15,234 nt of DNA from CAYVZU01 sp964455935 (GCA_964455935.1 CAYVZU010000096.1:1-15234), one strand, 5' to 3'. Positions 5,796-12,404 are shown, counted from the stretch's first letter. The notes: a model not told the origin generated them from the letters alone. Made by a program: numbers and translations.

Positions 5796-7757
5796 ATGTT
5801 GAAGACCAAAGAAGACAAGCTGCACAAGATTCCTTTGCGCATCACCGACACCACGCTGCGCGACGCTCACCAGTCGCTATGGGCCACGCGCATGCGCACC
5901 AAAGACATCCTCGACATCATGGAGGTGGTCGACTCGGTCGGCTTCTACTCCATTGAAGTCTGGGGCGGGGCAACCTTCGATGTCTGCCTTCGTTTTCTGC
6001 GCGAGAACCCCTGGGAACGACTTCGCCAGATCAAGGCCAAGGCGCACAAAACACCGCTCCAGATGCTCCTGCGCGGCCAGAACCTGGTGGGATACCGCAA
6101 CTACTCCGACGACCTCGTGGACCGTTTCGTGGCCCTGTCGGTCGACAACGGCATGGATATCTTCCGCTGCTTCGACGCACTCAACGATCCGCGCAACCTG
6201 GAAGCGGCCATTCGGGCCGTGAAGAAATACGGCGCCCACGCGCAAGGCACCCTCTCCTACACCATCAGCCCGGTCCACACAGTCGAGCATTTCGTGCATG
6301 CCGCCAAAGAGCAGGTCTCCCTGGGCATCGACTCGCTCTGCATCAAGGACATGGCCGGCATTCTTTCCCCCATCTCGGTCGAACGTCTGGTTTCGGCGCT
6401 GGTGAAAGAGATTAACATTCCTATTCAGCTTCATTGCCATGCTTCCAGCGGAATGGCCACGGCCACGTATGTGGAGGGCGTGCGGGCCGGCGCCGGCGCC
6501 ATCGACTGCGCCATCTCCTCCATGGCCGGCTACTCGTCGCAGCCGCCTGTCGAAACGCTAATGGCCATTTTCAAAGAGACGCATTACTCGGCCGCGCTCG
6601 ATATCGAAGCGCTCCGCACGATGAATAAGTACTTCGAAAAGCTTACGCCCAAACGAATGAATTGCAAGCAATACCGGGCAAACATTGACCCCGAGATTCT
6701 GGTGCACCAGATCCCGGGAGGCATGATCTCAAACTTCCATTCCCAGCTCGAACAGCAGGGCGCTCTCGACAAGCTGGACCTGGTCCTCGAAGAGGTTTCG
6801 AAGGTTCGCAAAGACCTGGGCTGGCCTCCACTGGTCACTCCCACAAGCCAGATTGTTGGAACTCAGGCGGTTCTCAATATTCTGGCCGGCGAGCGTTACA
6901 AAATCGTCCCCAACGAAGTGAAGGAATACGTGCGGGGCATGTACGGCCGTTCACCGGCGCCGCTCGATCCCCAGATCGCGGCAAAGATCCTGGGCGATCT
7001 CAAGCCGATTACGCATAGGCCCGCGGACGATCTGGAGCCCATGCTGCCCAAAGCGGCCGAAAATATCGATCCCAAGCTGATTACGGGCGAGGAGGATATC
7101 GTTGCCTACTGCATTCTTCCCGAGCCGGCCCTGGAATACTTTAAGTGGAGAAAGCTTCCGGCGGACCAGCGTCCGCCAACACCCGCCGACCTTGAAGTAA
7201 AGAAACTCCTGGAAGCGGACGCGAAAACGGCGACTGAGGCACCACAACCCGCCGCGCCGGCGGTCCAAGGTCCTATTCTTCCCGAGGATGACTATGCGGG
7301 CATCAGCCGCATTCTCGAAAGCGCGGCCGGTCTGGGGTTATCGGAATTGACGATACAGAAAGGCGAATTCACCATCAGCCTGCGCGGCGCGGGGAGCGGC
7401 CCCGTTGCCGCCCCGGTCCGGACGGACAAACCGGCAAGCCCGGCTGCCCCGGCAGCGGACAAGCCCGTGGAAAAACCCAAAGCGATTGAAGCCAAGAAGC
7501 CCGCCGAGGAACCGGTGGGCAAGTCGATTAAGGCCCCGTTTGTGGGTACGTTCTACATCGCATCCGGTCCCGGAAAGCCGCCATTCACAAAGCCCGGTGA
7601 CGTGGTCAATGCCGGCGATACGGTATGCGTGGTTGAAGCTATGAAGCTCTTCAACCAGATCAAGACGCCCTCAAAATGCAAGATCGTCAGGTTTCTGGTC
7701 GACGACGGCCAAAGAGTCCAGAAGGACCAACCGCTAGTGGCTATTGAAGACGCCTGA
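5796..7757 (+). CDS. Pyruvate/oxaloacetate carboxyltransferase fused to an AccB-like biotin carboxyl carrier module
   Basis: The 653-residue protein has three parts. Residues 14-270 are a DRE-TIM (HMGL-like) barrel with DTTLRDAHQSLWATRMRT at 18-35 (metal ligand Asp23), Lys184 in CIKDMAG (the lysine that is carboxylated in pyruvate carboxylase and oxaloacetate decarboxylase) and metal ligands His213 and His215. Residues 280-450 are the conserved PYC/OADA region. Residues 497-530 (ISRILESAAGLGLSELTIQKG) resemble the N-terminal segment of AccB. A Pro/Ala/Lys linker follows (531-577), then an AccB-type biotinyl domain with APFVGTFY and EAMKLFN, in which Lys617 is the biotin site. Known relatives (PycB, OadA) carry a carboxyl group between pyruvate or oxaloacetate and biotin. 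Usual OadA/PycB tails lack the AccB N-terminal segment. The start follows GGAAGGG. The absence of OadB/OadG neighbours favours an anaplerotic carboxylase over a sodium pump; a biotin carboxylase must be encoded elsewhere. Confidence 0.9.
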   Translation: MLKTKEDKLHKIPLRITDTTLRDAHQSLWATRMRTKDILDIMEVVDSVGFYSIEVWGGATFDVCLRFLRENPWERLRQIKAKAHKTPLQMLLRGQNLVGYRNYSDDLVDRFVALSVDNGMDIFRCFDALNDPRNLEAAIRAVKKYGAHAQGTLSYTISPVHTVEHFVHAAKEQVSLGIDSLCIKDMAGILSPISVERLVSALVKEINIPIQLHCHASSGMATATYVEGVRAGAGAIDCAISSMAGYSSQPPVETLMAIFKETHYSAALDIEALRTMNKYFEKLTPKRMNCKQYRANIDPEILVHQIPGGMISNFHSQLEQQGALDKLDLVLEEVSKVRKDLGWPPLVTPTSQIVGTQAVLNILAGERYKIVPNEVKEYVRGMYGRSPAPLDPQIAAKILGDLKPITHRPADDLEPMLPKAAENIDPKLITGEEDIVAYCILPEPALEYFKWRKLPADQRPPTPADLEVKKLLEADAKTATEAPQPAAPAVQGPILPEDDYAGISRILESAAGLGLSELTIQKGEFTISLRGAGSGPVAAPVRTDKPASPAAPAADKPVEKPKAIEAKKPAEEPVGKSIKAPFVGTFYIASGPGKPPFTKPGDVVNAGDTVCVVEAMKLFNQIKTPSKCKIVRFLVDDGQRVQKDQPLVAIEDA

Positions 7758-7785
7758 CGCTTGCGGACTTGGTTAAGAATTGAAG

Positions 7786-7810
7786 CGGGCGGCCCAAAGC
7801 CGCCCGTTTT
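7786..7810 (+). terminator. Rho-independent terminator of the acc/carboxyltransferase cluster
   Basis: A perfect 8-bp GC-only stem (CGGGCGGC / GCCGCCCG) with loop CCAAA is followed by TTTT and then AATTTT, starting 28 bp after the stop codon. This is a textbook intrinsic terminator and marks the end of the housekeeping cluster. Confidence 0.92.
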
Positions 7811-7969
7811 AATTTTGCATGAGGTAACCGGCGATATTTGCTGCCGCAGTACCAGCACTGATGAAGACATGTGTAACGAAATAGCAGCTTTCTACGCCGA
7901 CTACTGGTAGACTGCATGCAGCCTCATTGTTTGCGCTTACTCTCGTAAATTCAACATCTTATCTACTTT

Positions 7970-8009
7970 AACGCGTTAATTTTGCAATTATTTGCAAAAA
8001 CAACGCGTT
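7970..8009. repeat. 40-bp near-perfect palindrome upstream of the AAA ATPase gene
   Basis: The layout is AACGCGTT, AA, TTTTGCAA, TTAT, TTGCAAAA, AC, AACGCGTT. Bases at equal distance from the centre (7989/7990) are complementary at 17 of 20 positions. AACGCGTT is itself palindromic and flanks both ends; TTGCAA is also self-complementary. It ends 21 bp before the ATG at 8031 and covers the proposed -35 box, so an operator is the simplest reading. There is no T-run to make it a terminator. Confidence 0.8.
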
Positions 8010-8021
8010 GTTTGATACATT
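7992..8021 (+). promoter_or_regulatory. Candidate promoter of the AAA ATPase gene, overlapping the palindrome
   Basis: TTGCAA (7992-7997) is 18 bp from TACATT (8016-8021). Transcription would begin only a few bases before the ATG at 8031, and no Shine-Dalgarno sequence is present, which suggests a leaderless or nearly leaderless mRNA. The -35 box lies inside the right half of the 40-bp palindrome. Confidence 0.35.
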
Positions 8022-8030
8022 TATGATTAT

Positions 8031-9410
8031 ATGAATAGATCCGTAATGACACACCTGAATGCCTGGCTGGCGGATACGGGGCGAAAGCCACTGGTGCTCC
8101 GGGGAGCGCGGCAGGTAGGCAAGACATGGCTTGTTAGATCTTTTGCGCAGCAACATGGCAAAGATCTTATTGAGCTCAACTTTGAAAGAGATCCTTCTGC
8201 CCGGCAGTATTTCTCCTCCAATGATCCCAAGGCTATCCTTGGCGAAATCTCGCTCGCCCTGAACCGGCCGGTAAATGTGGAAAGGGCGCTTCTATTTCTT
8301 GATGAAATTCAGGTTGCCGGTGACATTCTTGCCAAGCTGCGCTGGTTCGCCGAAGAAATGCCGCAGCTGCCTGTGGTAGCCGCCGGCTCCCTTTTGGAAT
8401 TCACTCTTTCGGATCACAGCTTTAGCATGCCTGTAGGTAGAATTGGATTTTTGCACGTTGAACCGATGGGATTTTTGGAATTTCTTGAGGCCCATAACCA
8501 GCAGATTCTCCTTGAGCGACTCCAAACCTGGCGGACGGGGCAGGAATTTAGCGCGACTCTTCATGAACATGCAATGCATTGGTTTCGCCGCTATCAGATG
8601 ATCGGCGGGATGCCCGCGATCGTCAGCGCCGATATTTCCGGGGCAAATGCGCGCACGTGCCGCGAGAAGCAATACGATCTGCTGGCGACCTACAGAGCGG
8701 ATTTCGCCAAGTACGCGAAACGAATCAACACACTGGTGCTTGATTCCACGCTGCGCGCCGTTGCCGCTTCGCTGGGGAGGAAGTTCGTTTACTCCCGGGT
8801 CGACGACAGCATCAAGCAGCATCAGGCAAAGAGCGCATTGGAGCTTCTGGTGCTGGCTCGCATCTGTCACCTTGTTCGGTATACTTCCGCAAACGGATTG
8901 CCGCTGGGCGGCGAGGTGAAAGCGACTTTTCGCAAGGCGATTCTCAACGATGTGGGTTTGCTGCATGCGATTTTGAAACTTCCGGCCCAGGAGTCGTTTC
9001 CAAACGGGGAAAGCCTTGCCCCGCAAGTGCGCGGTCAGATAGCCGAGCAGGTTGTGGGACAGCTATTGAGACTTCTGGGACCATTCAGCGGAGATGGTCC
9101 TGAGCTTTACTATTGGCAAAGAGAGGGCGGCCGGCCTGGCGAAGTCGACTACCTGGTGCAGGCGGTGAATGGGATCGTTCCTGTGGAACTGAAGTCCGGC
9201 TCCGCCGGAGCAATGAAATCCCTCCATCAATTCATGTTTGACAAGAAGCTGGGGCTGGCGGTCCGATTCGACCAGAACCCACCTTCCCAATTCGAGCTTT
9301 CAACCAAAACTACCCAGGGCGACGCGGTGCGCTACAAGCTAGTCAGCCTTCCATTGTATTTGACGGAAATGCTTGATCGGATTCTGCCGGAAGCCGCGAA
9401 TAGCATCTAA
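8031..9410 (+). CDS. AAA ATPase of the AAA_14/DUF4143 family
   Basis: The 459-residue protein has an N-terminal P-loop ATPase domain with Walker A GARQVGKT (25-32), Walker B LLFLDEIQ (87-94) and a sensor-like VVAAGSLLEF strand (115-124). RRYQMIGGMPAIV and YRADFAKYAKR follow (family hallmarks). The C-terminal DUF4143 region ends in a restriction-endonuclease-like core: GEVDYLV (370-376) and VPVELKSG (384-390) supply the D and ExK residues of a PD-(D/E)xK fold. Members are common in bacteria and archaea but have no settled function. Nuclease activity is plausible from the motifs but unproven. The gene stands alone: a strong terminator lies upstream, a 40-bp palindrome sits at its promoter, and opposite-strand genes follow. 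No ribosome binding site is seen before Met1 or Met6, so either may be the start. Lone copies like this often move horizontally. Confidence 0.9.
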   Translation: MNRSVMTHLNAWLADTGRKPLVLRGARQVGKTWLVRSFAQQHGKDLIELNFERDPSARQYFSSNDPKAILGEISLALNRPVNVERALLFLDEIQVAGDILAKLRWFAEEMPQLPVVAAGSLLEFTLSDHSFSMPVGRIGFLHVEPMGFLEFLEAHNQQILLERLQTWRTGQEFSATLHEHAMHWFRRYQMIGGMPAIVSADISGANARTCREKQYDLLATYRADFAKYAKRINTLVLDSTLRAVAASLGRKFVYSRVDDSIKQHQAKSALELLVLARICHLVRYTSANGLPLGGEVKATFRKAILNDVGLLHAILKLPAQESFPNGESLAPQVRGQIAEQVVGQLLRLLGPFSGDGPELYYWQREGGRPGEVDYLVQAVNGIVPVELKSGSAGAMKSLHQFMFDKKLGLAVRFDQNPPSQFELSTKTTQGDAVRYKLVSLPLYLTEMLDRILPEAANSI

Positions 9411-9481
9411 AGAACTATGTTCATTCGGCCAGGCCACTTAGCCGCCCATGTGGTGAGAAGCGCTTTTTTCCCAGAATCGTT

Positions 9482-9766
9482 CTATTCCCTGGGCTCGGAC
9501 GGCAGGTTTTTAAGGTTGCGAATGTACCGTTCGATGTTGAATGGCCTTTCGTTATCATAGTATCCCATCAATGCCTGGGCTATGTAGATCTTGGCGTTTT
9601 CTTCTGAAATCCCTTCGCCTCTGAGCCGCGCCAACGTTTCACGCACCGCGGGAGGGTCATTGTTCTTGAGTTGGTTGCCGACAACTCGCAGAATTGTTTT
9701 TCTTATTGACGGATTTTCCTTTTCCAAGTCATCTCCTTCGAATTTCTCATCGTCGCGCTCAGGCAT
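9482..9766 (-). CDS. Unknown small protein with a C-terminal ERYIRNLKNLP motif
   Basis: The product is 94 residues from the ATG at 9766; a GTG at 9772 would add two residues. AAGGA lies 10 nt before the ATG and 4 nt before the GTG. The N-terminus is acidic and charged. Residues from about 33 on form a helical domain (DPPAVRETLARLRGEGISEE, then a YIAQALMG helix) ending in YDNERPFNIERYIRNLKNLP. I recall similar domains in small uncharacterised bacterial proteins but cannot name a family with certainty. No signal peptide or membrane segment is seen. It starts 14 bp after the stop of the small ORF upstream (9781-9921), whose TAA overlaps its ribosome binding site, so the two are probably cotranscribed. 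Function unknown. Confidence 0.6.
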   Translation of the reverse strand: MPERDDEKFEGDDLEKENPSIRKTILRVVGNQLKNNDPPAVRETLARLRGEGISEENAKIYIAQALMGYYDNERPFNIERYIRNLKNLPSEPRE

Positions 9767-9780
9767 TGGCACAGAGTCCT

Positions 9781-9921
9781 TTATGAATTGATCGCCCGAC
9801 TCTTTCGGCCTTCTTCAATCAGCTTTTCAATATGCTTCCTGGTCTCCTTGGAAACGGGCTTGTATTCCTCAAATCGCTTCTCGATCTGTGCTTCATCCTT
9901 GCTCAGATTAGATTTCTTCAC
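9781..9921 (-). pseudogene. Probable truncated CopG/RHH-type antitoxin (46-residue N-terminal stump)
   Basis: A GTG at 9921 preceded by GAGGGTAATAA opens a 46-codon frame ending in TAA at 9781. The charged, helical product contains KDEAQIEKRFEEYKPVSKET followed by RKHIEKLIEEGRKSRAINS. This resembles the N-terminal half of the RHH antitoxin at 12445-12723, which has KEEQEMLEAY, then VSKDRAKEI, then the ribbon strand KRVNIRIS. Here the frame stops exactly where the DNA-binding ribbon (usually xAIS-LRIS) should begin, and no RHH coding sequence follows in any frame. Codon choice looks protein-coding. It may be a decayed antitoxin or a genuine short peptide coupled to the downstream 94-residue gene. 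The relation to RHH antitoxins is judged by eye. Confidence 0.5.
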
Positions 9922-10010
9922 TTATTACCCTCATATTTCCGATTTGCTTTGCGACTGGCGCGTTCATATTAGGTCCGAATTAATAGCAGAAAACCCAGGA
10001 GATCGAGAAA

Positions 10011-10104
10011 CCCGAGGCAATCCGCCCGCGGCGGATTAGACCTCGGGCCACACCGAATCTTAAGTCGCACTCCTATTCAATCGAGCCACCCGTCCGAGGT
10101 CTAA
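10011..10104. repeat. Overlapping inverted repeats able to form alternative stem-loops
   Basis: First structure (10011-10047): CCCGAGG pairs with CCTCGGG and, inside, ATCCGCC pairs with GGCGGAT around a CGC loop. Second structure: TTAGACCTCGG (10036-10046) pairs perfectly with CCGAGGTCTAA (10094-10104). The two share 10036-10047 and exclude each other. CCTCGGGCCACAC (10041-10053) is repeated in inverse orientation at 13127-13139. This holds most of the 247-bp gap between 9921 and 10169; I see no gene in the gap. Confidence 0.65.
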
Positions 10105-10130
10105 GCCTGCGCAACGGGCTTGCACCCCTA

Positions 10131-10151
10131 CACTGCGCGTTTCGCGCAGTG
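10131..10151. repeat. Perfect 9-bp inverted repeat downstream of the ParE-type toxin gene
   Basis: CACTGCGCG and CGCGCAGTG flank a TTT loop, 17 bp beyond the toxin stop codon. On the minus strand no U-run follows, so it is at best a weak terminator or an mRNA 3' stabiliser. The AAAA at 10152-10155 would serve as the T-run only for a transcript reading leftwards before the hairpin, which is the wrong side. Confidence 0.6.
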
Positions 10152-10168
10152 AAAATCAGATTGAACTA

Positions 10169-10477
10169 CTAACTATACCCCTCCGGTTCATCATCATCCA
10201 TACGCAGCAATTGCCGCGTGTGGCGAACAGTGAGAACCAAGATCCTGCGGCTTTCAATGCGATAGATTACGCGATAATTGCCAACTATGATTTCTCTCAC
10301 GAATGGCGAGTCTGTCTCGGGAACGATGCGGCCGCTCTTGGGAAACCTTCTCAGTCTTCCCACTTTGGAAAATATTTCCTCTGTCCATTTTATCGCAGCC
10401 GCCAAGCTGTCTTGTGCAAGATATCGCCCCGCCTCCTCCACTCTTTCAATGGCCAAAGGCGACCAGATAATCTTCAT
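10169..10477 (-). CDS. ParE/RelE-superfamily toxin
   Basis: The 102-residue protein has the RelE/ParE fold pattern: IIWSPLAIERVEEAGRYLAQ at the N-terminus, a helix pair with AAIKWTEEIF, the RRFPKSGRIVPE loop, then strands VREIIVGNYRVIYRI and ILVLTVRHTRQLL. The P-x-SGR-VPE and REIIVGNYRVIYRI pattern is closer to ParE (gyrase poison) than to RelE or YoeB (ribosome-dependent RNases). Family assignment does not prove the target. The start ATG overlaps the antitoxin stop (ATGA, 10474-10477), giving the standard antitoxin-first order and translational coupling. A short acidic tail (DDDEPEGYS) extends beyond the usual end. Together with the upstream gene this looks like an intact type II toxin-antitoxin pair. 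Confidence 0.88.
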   Translation of the reverse strand: MKIIWSPLAIERVEEAGRYLAQDSLAAAIKWTEEIFSKVGRLRRFPKSGRIVPETDSPFVREIIVGNYRVIYRIESRRILVLTVRHTRQLLRMDDDEPEGYS

Positions 10478-10755
10478 TTCCGGATTCCCGAAAGCACGCG
10501 GCTCTTCGCGCTCGCGTGGTTTACGCCTTTTCCCTCCTCAATCTGCTTGGTAGCGGTGCTGATGTCTTCCAGAAGATCGAGTTTGTCCAGCAAGGCCTGA
10601 TATTCGACTACATCAATAACTACGGCGGTACCTCGCCCGTGCTGGGTAATGACAATGGGCCTTTTCGTCTTACGTACCTGCTGAATGAAGGATTTCACTT
10701 TTGCCCGAAATTCGGAAAGAGGATGAATATCTTCGTCCAAGGCTATTTTGGCCAT
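10474..10755 (-). CDS. Phd/YefM-family antitoxin of the ParE-type toxin
   Basis: The start is placed at the ATG at 10755 because AAAGGAGGT lies five bases before it; a frame reaching 10776 has no such site. The product has 93 residues. The N-terminal Phd/YefM domain shows IHPLSEFRAKVKSFIQQVRK, the PIVITQHGRGTAVVIDVVEY strand-turn-strand and a following YQALLDKLDLLEDI helix. The C-terminal tail (roughly residue 66 onward) is charged and should wrap the toxin. Family members repress their own promoter and neutralise the toxin, with the complex binding more tightly. The candidate operator lies at 10785-10797. Confidence 0.9.
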   Translation of the reverse strand: MAKIALDEDIHPLSEFRAKVKSFIQQVRKTKRPIVITQHGRGTAVVIDVVEYQALLDKLDLLEDISTATKQIEEGKGVNHASAKSRVLSGIRK

Positions 10756-10774
10756 TTGGTACCTCCTTTTGTAC

Positions 10775-10802
10775 ATAATAACGATACCTTAAAGGTACGC
10801 AA
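10775..10802 (-). promoter_or_regulatory. Promoter-operator of the Phd/YefM-ParE operon
   Basis: On the minus strand TTGCGT (10797-10802) and TATTAT (10775-10780) are 16 bp apart. The spacer holds the palindrome TACCTT-T-AAGGTA (10785-10797), a good candidate for the antitoxin operator. The leader to the ATG at 10755 is short and carries the strong AGGAGG site. Confidence 0.55.
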
Positions 10803-11084
10803 TTTTCAAAAGCCGTGCAAGTCTCCTGCTTTCTCTTGGGCTATAACGATCCAGCAAAATTGAGCGACAGGTGGCCCGTTCTGCCGTGCCACTGTACCCT
10901 GGACAGTGTGCCTTTGTTCTTGTACTTCGGACCGCAGGACGACTATGCCCGCAAGTTACGCTTGGGAGTAGCCCGCAACCCTGCGGCCACACCAAAGAAT
11001 CACGCGAGTTACACCTGTGTTGCATGAGGCCACCCGCCCGCAAGCCGGACGGCGCAGGTAATCATTCAACCACTGGTTGGACCT

Positions 11085-11351
11085 TCATTCGTAGTGCGTC
11101 CACATCCGGAGTATCTTCACTGTGCGTTCCTTTTCGAGTACCTGATAAATGAGACGGTGTTGGATGTTAATGCGGCGAGAGTATGCGCCTTGCAGGTCAC
11201 CCAAAAGGCGTTCGTACGGGGGCGGGTTCTGAAAGGGGCTTGTTCCCAGAACGGCAAGAAGTCTTTCCGTTTTAAGGCGTAATCCGCTGCGCGCAACCTT
11301 CTTGGCATCCTTTTGGGCTGCCACGGTATAGACGATCTTCCATTTCACCAT
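11085..11351 (-). CDS. YoeB/Txe-family toxin, copy A
   Basis: The start is set at the ATG at 11351 (88 residues), which has GAAGG seven bases upstream and overlaps the antitoxin stop. An ATG at 11369 would add six residues without a ribosome binding site. The protein fits YoeB: WKIVYTVAAQKDAKKVAR, then LGTSPFQNPPPYERLLGDLQ, SRRINIQHRLIYQV and the terminal RMWTHY. The residues corresponding to the E. coli YoeB active site appear kept (Glu47, Arg66, His86, Tyr87 in this numbering). Family members cleave mRNA at the ribosomal A site. It ends in Glu88; the second copy ends in Lys88, the only protein-level difference between the copies. Confidence 0.9.
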   Translation of the reverse strand: MVKWKIVYTVAAQKDAKKVARSGLRLKTERLLAVLGTSPFQNPPPYERLLGDLQGAYSRRINIQHRLIYQVLEKERTVKILRMWTHYE

Positions 11352-11587
11352 TTCAATGCCTTCGCGCATTTCGAAATGGGCGCCCTAAGCCCTTCCTGAA
11401 TTGATTTCCGCATTCCAGGAATTGATAGCAGATATAGGGTTTCTTTAATAGCGCTCCAGTCTTCTTCCGAAACGACGACGGCGCCCCCCCGCTTTCCCAC
11501 GATGTGAATTTCGTCATGGGTGGTATTGGCGTCATCGACGATCTGGTACAGTTTCTTTCGGGCTTGGGTCACGGTTAATGTAGTCAT
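11345..11587 (-). CDS. YefM/Phd-family antitoxin, copy A
   Basis: The ATG at 11587 is chosen because AGGAGG lies seven bases upstream; the frame continues to 11635 but without a start site. The 80-residue product begins MTTLTVTQARKKLYQIVDDA, then HDEIHIVGKRGGAVVVSEED and WSAIKETLYLL, which is the YefM/Phd DNA-binding fold, with a tail (GMRKSIQEGLRAPISK) for toxin contact. The gene precedes and overlaps its YoeB-type toxin, as in yefM-yoeB. It is identical in protein sequence to the copy at 13656-13898, so the two operons should cross-regulate and cross-neutralise. Confidence 0.9.
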   Translation of the reverse strand: MTTLTVTQARKKLYQIVDDANTTHDEIHIVGKRGGAVVVSEEDWSAIKETLYLLSIPGMRKSIQEGLRAPISKCAKALKW

Positions 11588-11606
11588 GTCATCACCTCCT
11601 GCTATT

Positions 11607-11635
11607 AATGTACGTAATCGCGTACGCATAGGCAA
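11607..11635 (-). promoter_or_regulatory. Promoter-operator of YefM-YoeB copy A
   Basis: On the minus strand TTGCCT (11630-11635) and TACATT (11607-11612) are exactly 17 bp apart. The inverted repeat GTACG-N6-CGTAC (11610-11625) occupies the spacer and touches the -10 box, as expected of a YefM-type operator. It is identical in copy B. Confidence 0.6.
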
Positions 11636-11678
11636 GTCCCCCGCCCTCTTTTGTAAAGGCCCAACTACGGGTAAACAA

Positions 11679-11697
11679 CCGCCCGCGTAGCGGGCGG
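11679..11697. repeat. 8-bp inverted repeat at the right edge of duplication copy A
   Basis: CCGCCCGC and GCGGGCGG flank GTA, eight bases from the point where copies A and B diverge (11705/14016). In copy B one arm carries a C-to-T change that breaks one pair. Its position suggests an edge feature of the duplicated unit. Confidence 0.6.
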
Positions 11698-11972
11698 CAT
11701 TGATTGAGCGCCAAGCAACTCCTGCACCGTGCGGATATCGTATCCGAATGCAGGGAGGTGTGCTGCAAATGAGTGCCGGAATGTATGGCAGGTAATACGC
11801 TGGGTGATTTTAGCGCAGGAAACCGGAGTGGACGGGGGGGGACGATGGAGATCGGAAAATCAGTTATGACATTTTTGAAACGCAGAAGCATCAAGAACTG
11901 GCAGCGATAATTGAATTATTAAGCTCCGTCCCACATATCCCCGACGGCATTATAGACATCGCATTGGGGATC

Positions 11973-12011
11973 CGCAACGATTGAGAAGGCGTGTGAATCC
12001 GGAAAGAGTAG
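11973..12011 (+). repeat. 39-bp exact direct repeat, copy 1
   Basis: The 39 bases starting CGCAACGATTGAGAAGG and ending GGAAAGAGTAG recur without change at 15196-15234, where the window ends, so the true repeat may be longer there. Here the bases after 12011 cannot be compared. Upstream, both copies are preceded by CTCCGTCCC at different distances (40 bp here, 7 bp in copy 2). Confidence 0.9.
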
Positions 12012-12092
12012 AACAATGATTAGGAGCGCAGTTGACCATAGCCAATTGCGCCGCTGGAGTTTTTTTCTGGGATGATCCAAACTATGAATATA

Positions 12093-12112
12093 CACGGTCA
12101 AGGGTGACCGTG
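12093..12112. repeat. REP-like hairpin CACGGTCA-AGGG-TGACCGTG
   Basis: A perfect 8-bp stem with a 4-base loop. It is followed directly by CCACACGGATTC, which is repeated with GTG in front at 12209-12223 (15-bp direct repeat). Compact hairpins plus short direct repeats near a REP-associated transposase suggest REP/BIME remnants. Confidence 0.5.
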
Positions 12113-12404
12113 CCACACGGATTCAAGCACACGGTGAGGCCACTTGGCCCCACACAGCTAATTCTGTCTGGGCTTGGGCAGATCACATGGAATAGATCCC
12201 GTTCAAGAGTGCCACACGGATTCCATTCTATTCCTTACTCGTTTTCAATCCGGCCACTCGCCGTTTTGCCGGTTTTCATCCTTGGACCAGTCAACGAATT
12301 CATGGATCGTCAAATCGTAAATAAAGATTTAAAGGTCCGTCCCTTGCCGCTCTTGAAGGTTTTGCGGAGTACGCGGTGTACTGCGATATTGCGTATTTAA
12401 TGCC

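Larger units (their letters stand above)
10916..11705. repeat. Direct repeat copy A carrying YefM-YoeB
   Basis: This segment reappears at 13161-14016. From 11040 to 11705 (666 bp, constant offset 2311) I count only seven base differences by eye. From 10916 to 11016 the match continues with six differences and a 4-bp indel. Between these parts each copy holds a different filler: 13 bp here, about 85 bp in copy B. No convincing gene is seen between 10803 and 11084; the frames there differ in direction and none resembles a protein. Confidence 0.9.

Noticed and set aside
7970..8009. The 40-bp palindrome as a dif/Xer site or terminator
   Set aside because: It lacks the asymmetric XerC/XerD arms with a 6-bp centre and has no T-run; the terminator of the upstream genes is already at 7786-7810.
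10789..11043. Similar minus-strand frames in the duplicated flanks (10789-11043 and 13029-13244) that share a VWPxGCGLLPSV stretch
   Set aside because: The similarity follows from the duplicated DNA at 10916-11016 and 13161-13265; the frames differ elsewhere, cross indels and have no start signals.
12032..12400. 122-codon plus-strand frame in the repeat-rich stretch
   Set aside because: It crosses the REP-like hairpin and both 15-bp direct repeats, lacks a ribosome binding site and looks like no protein.
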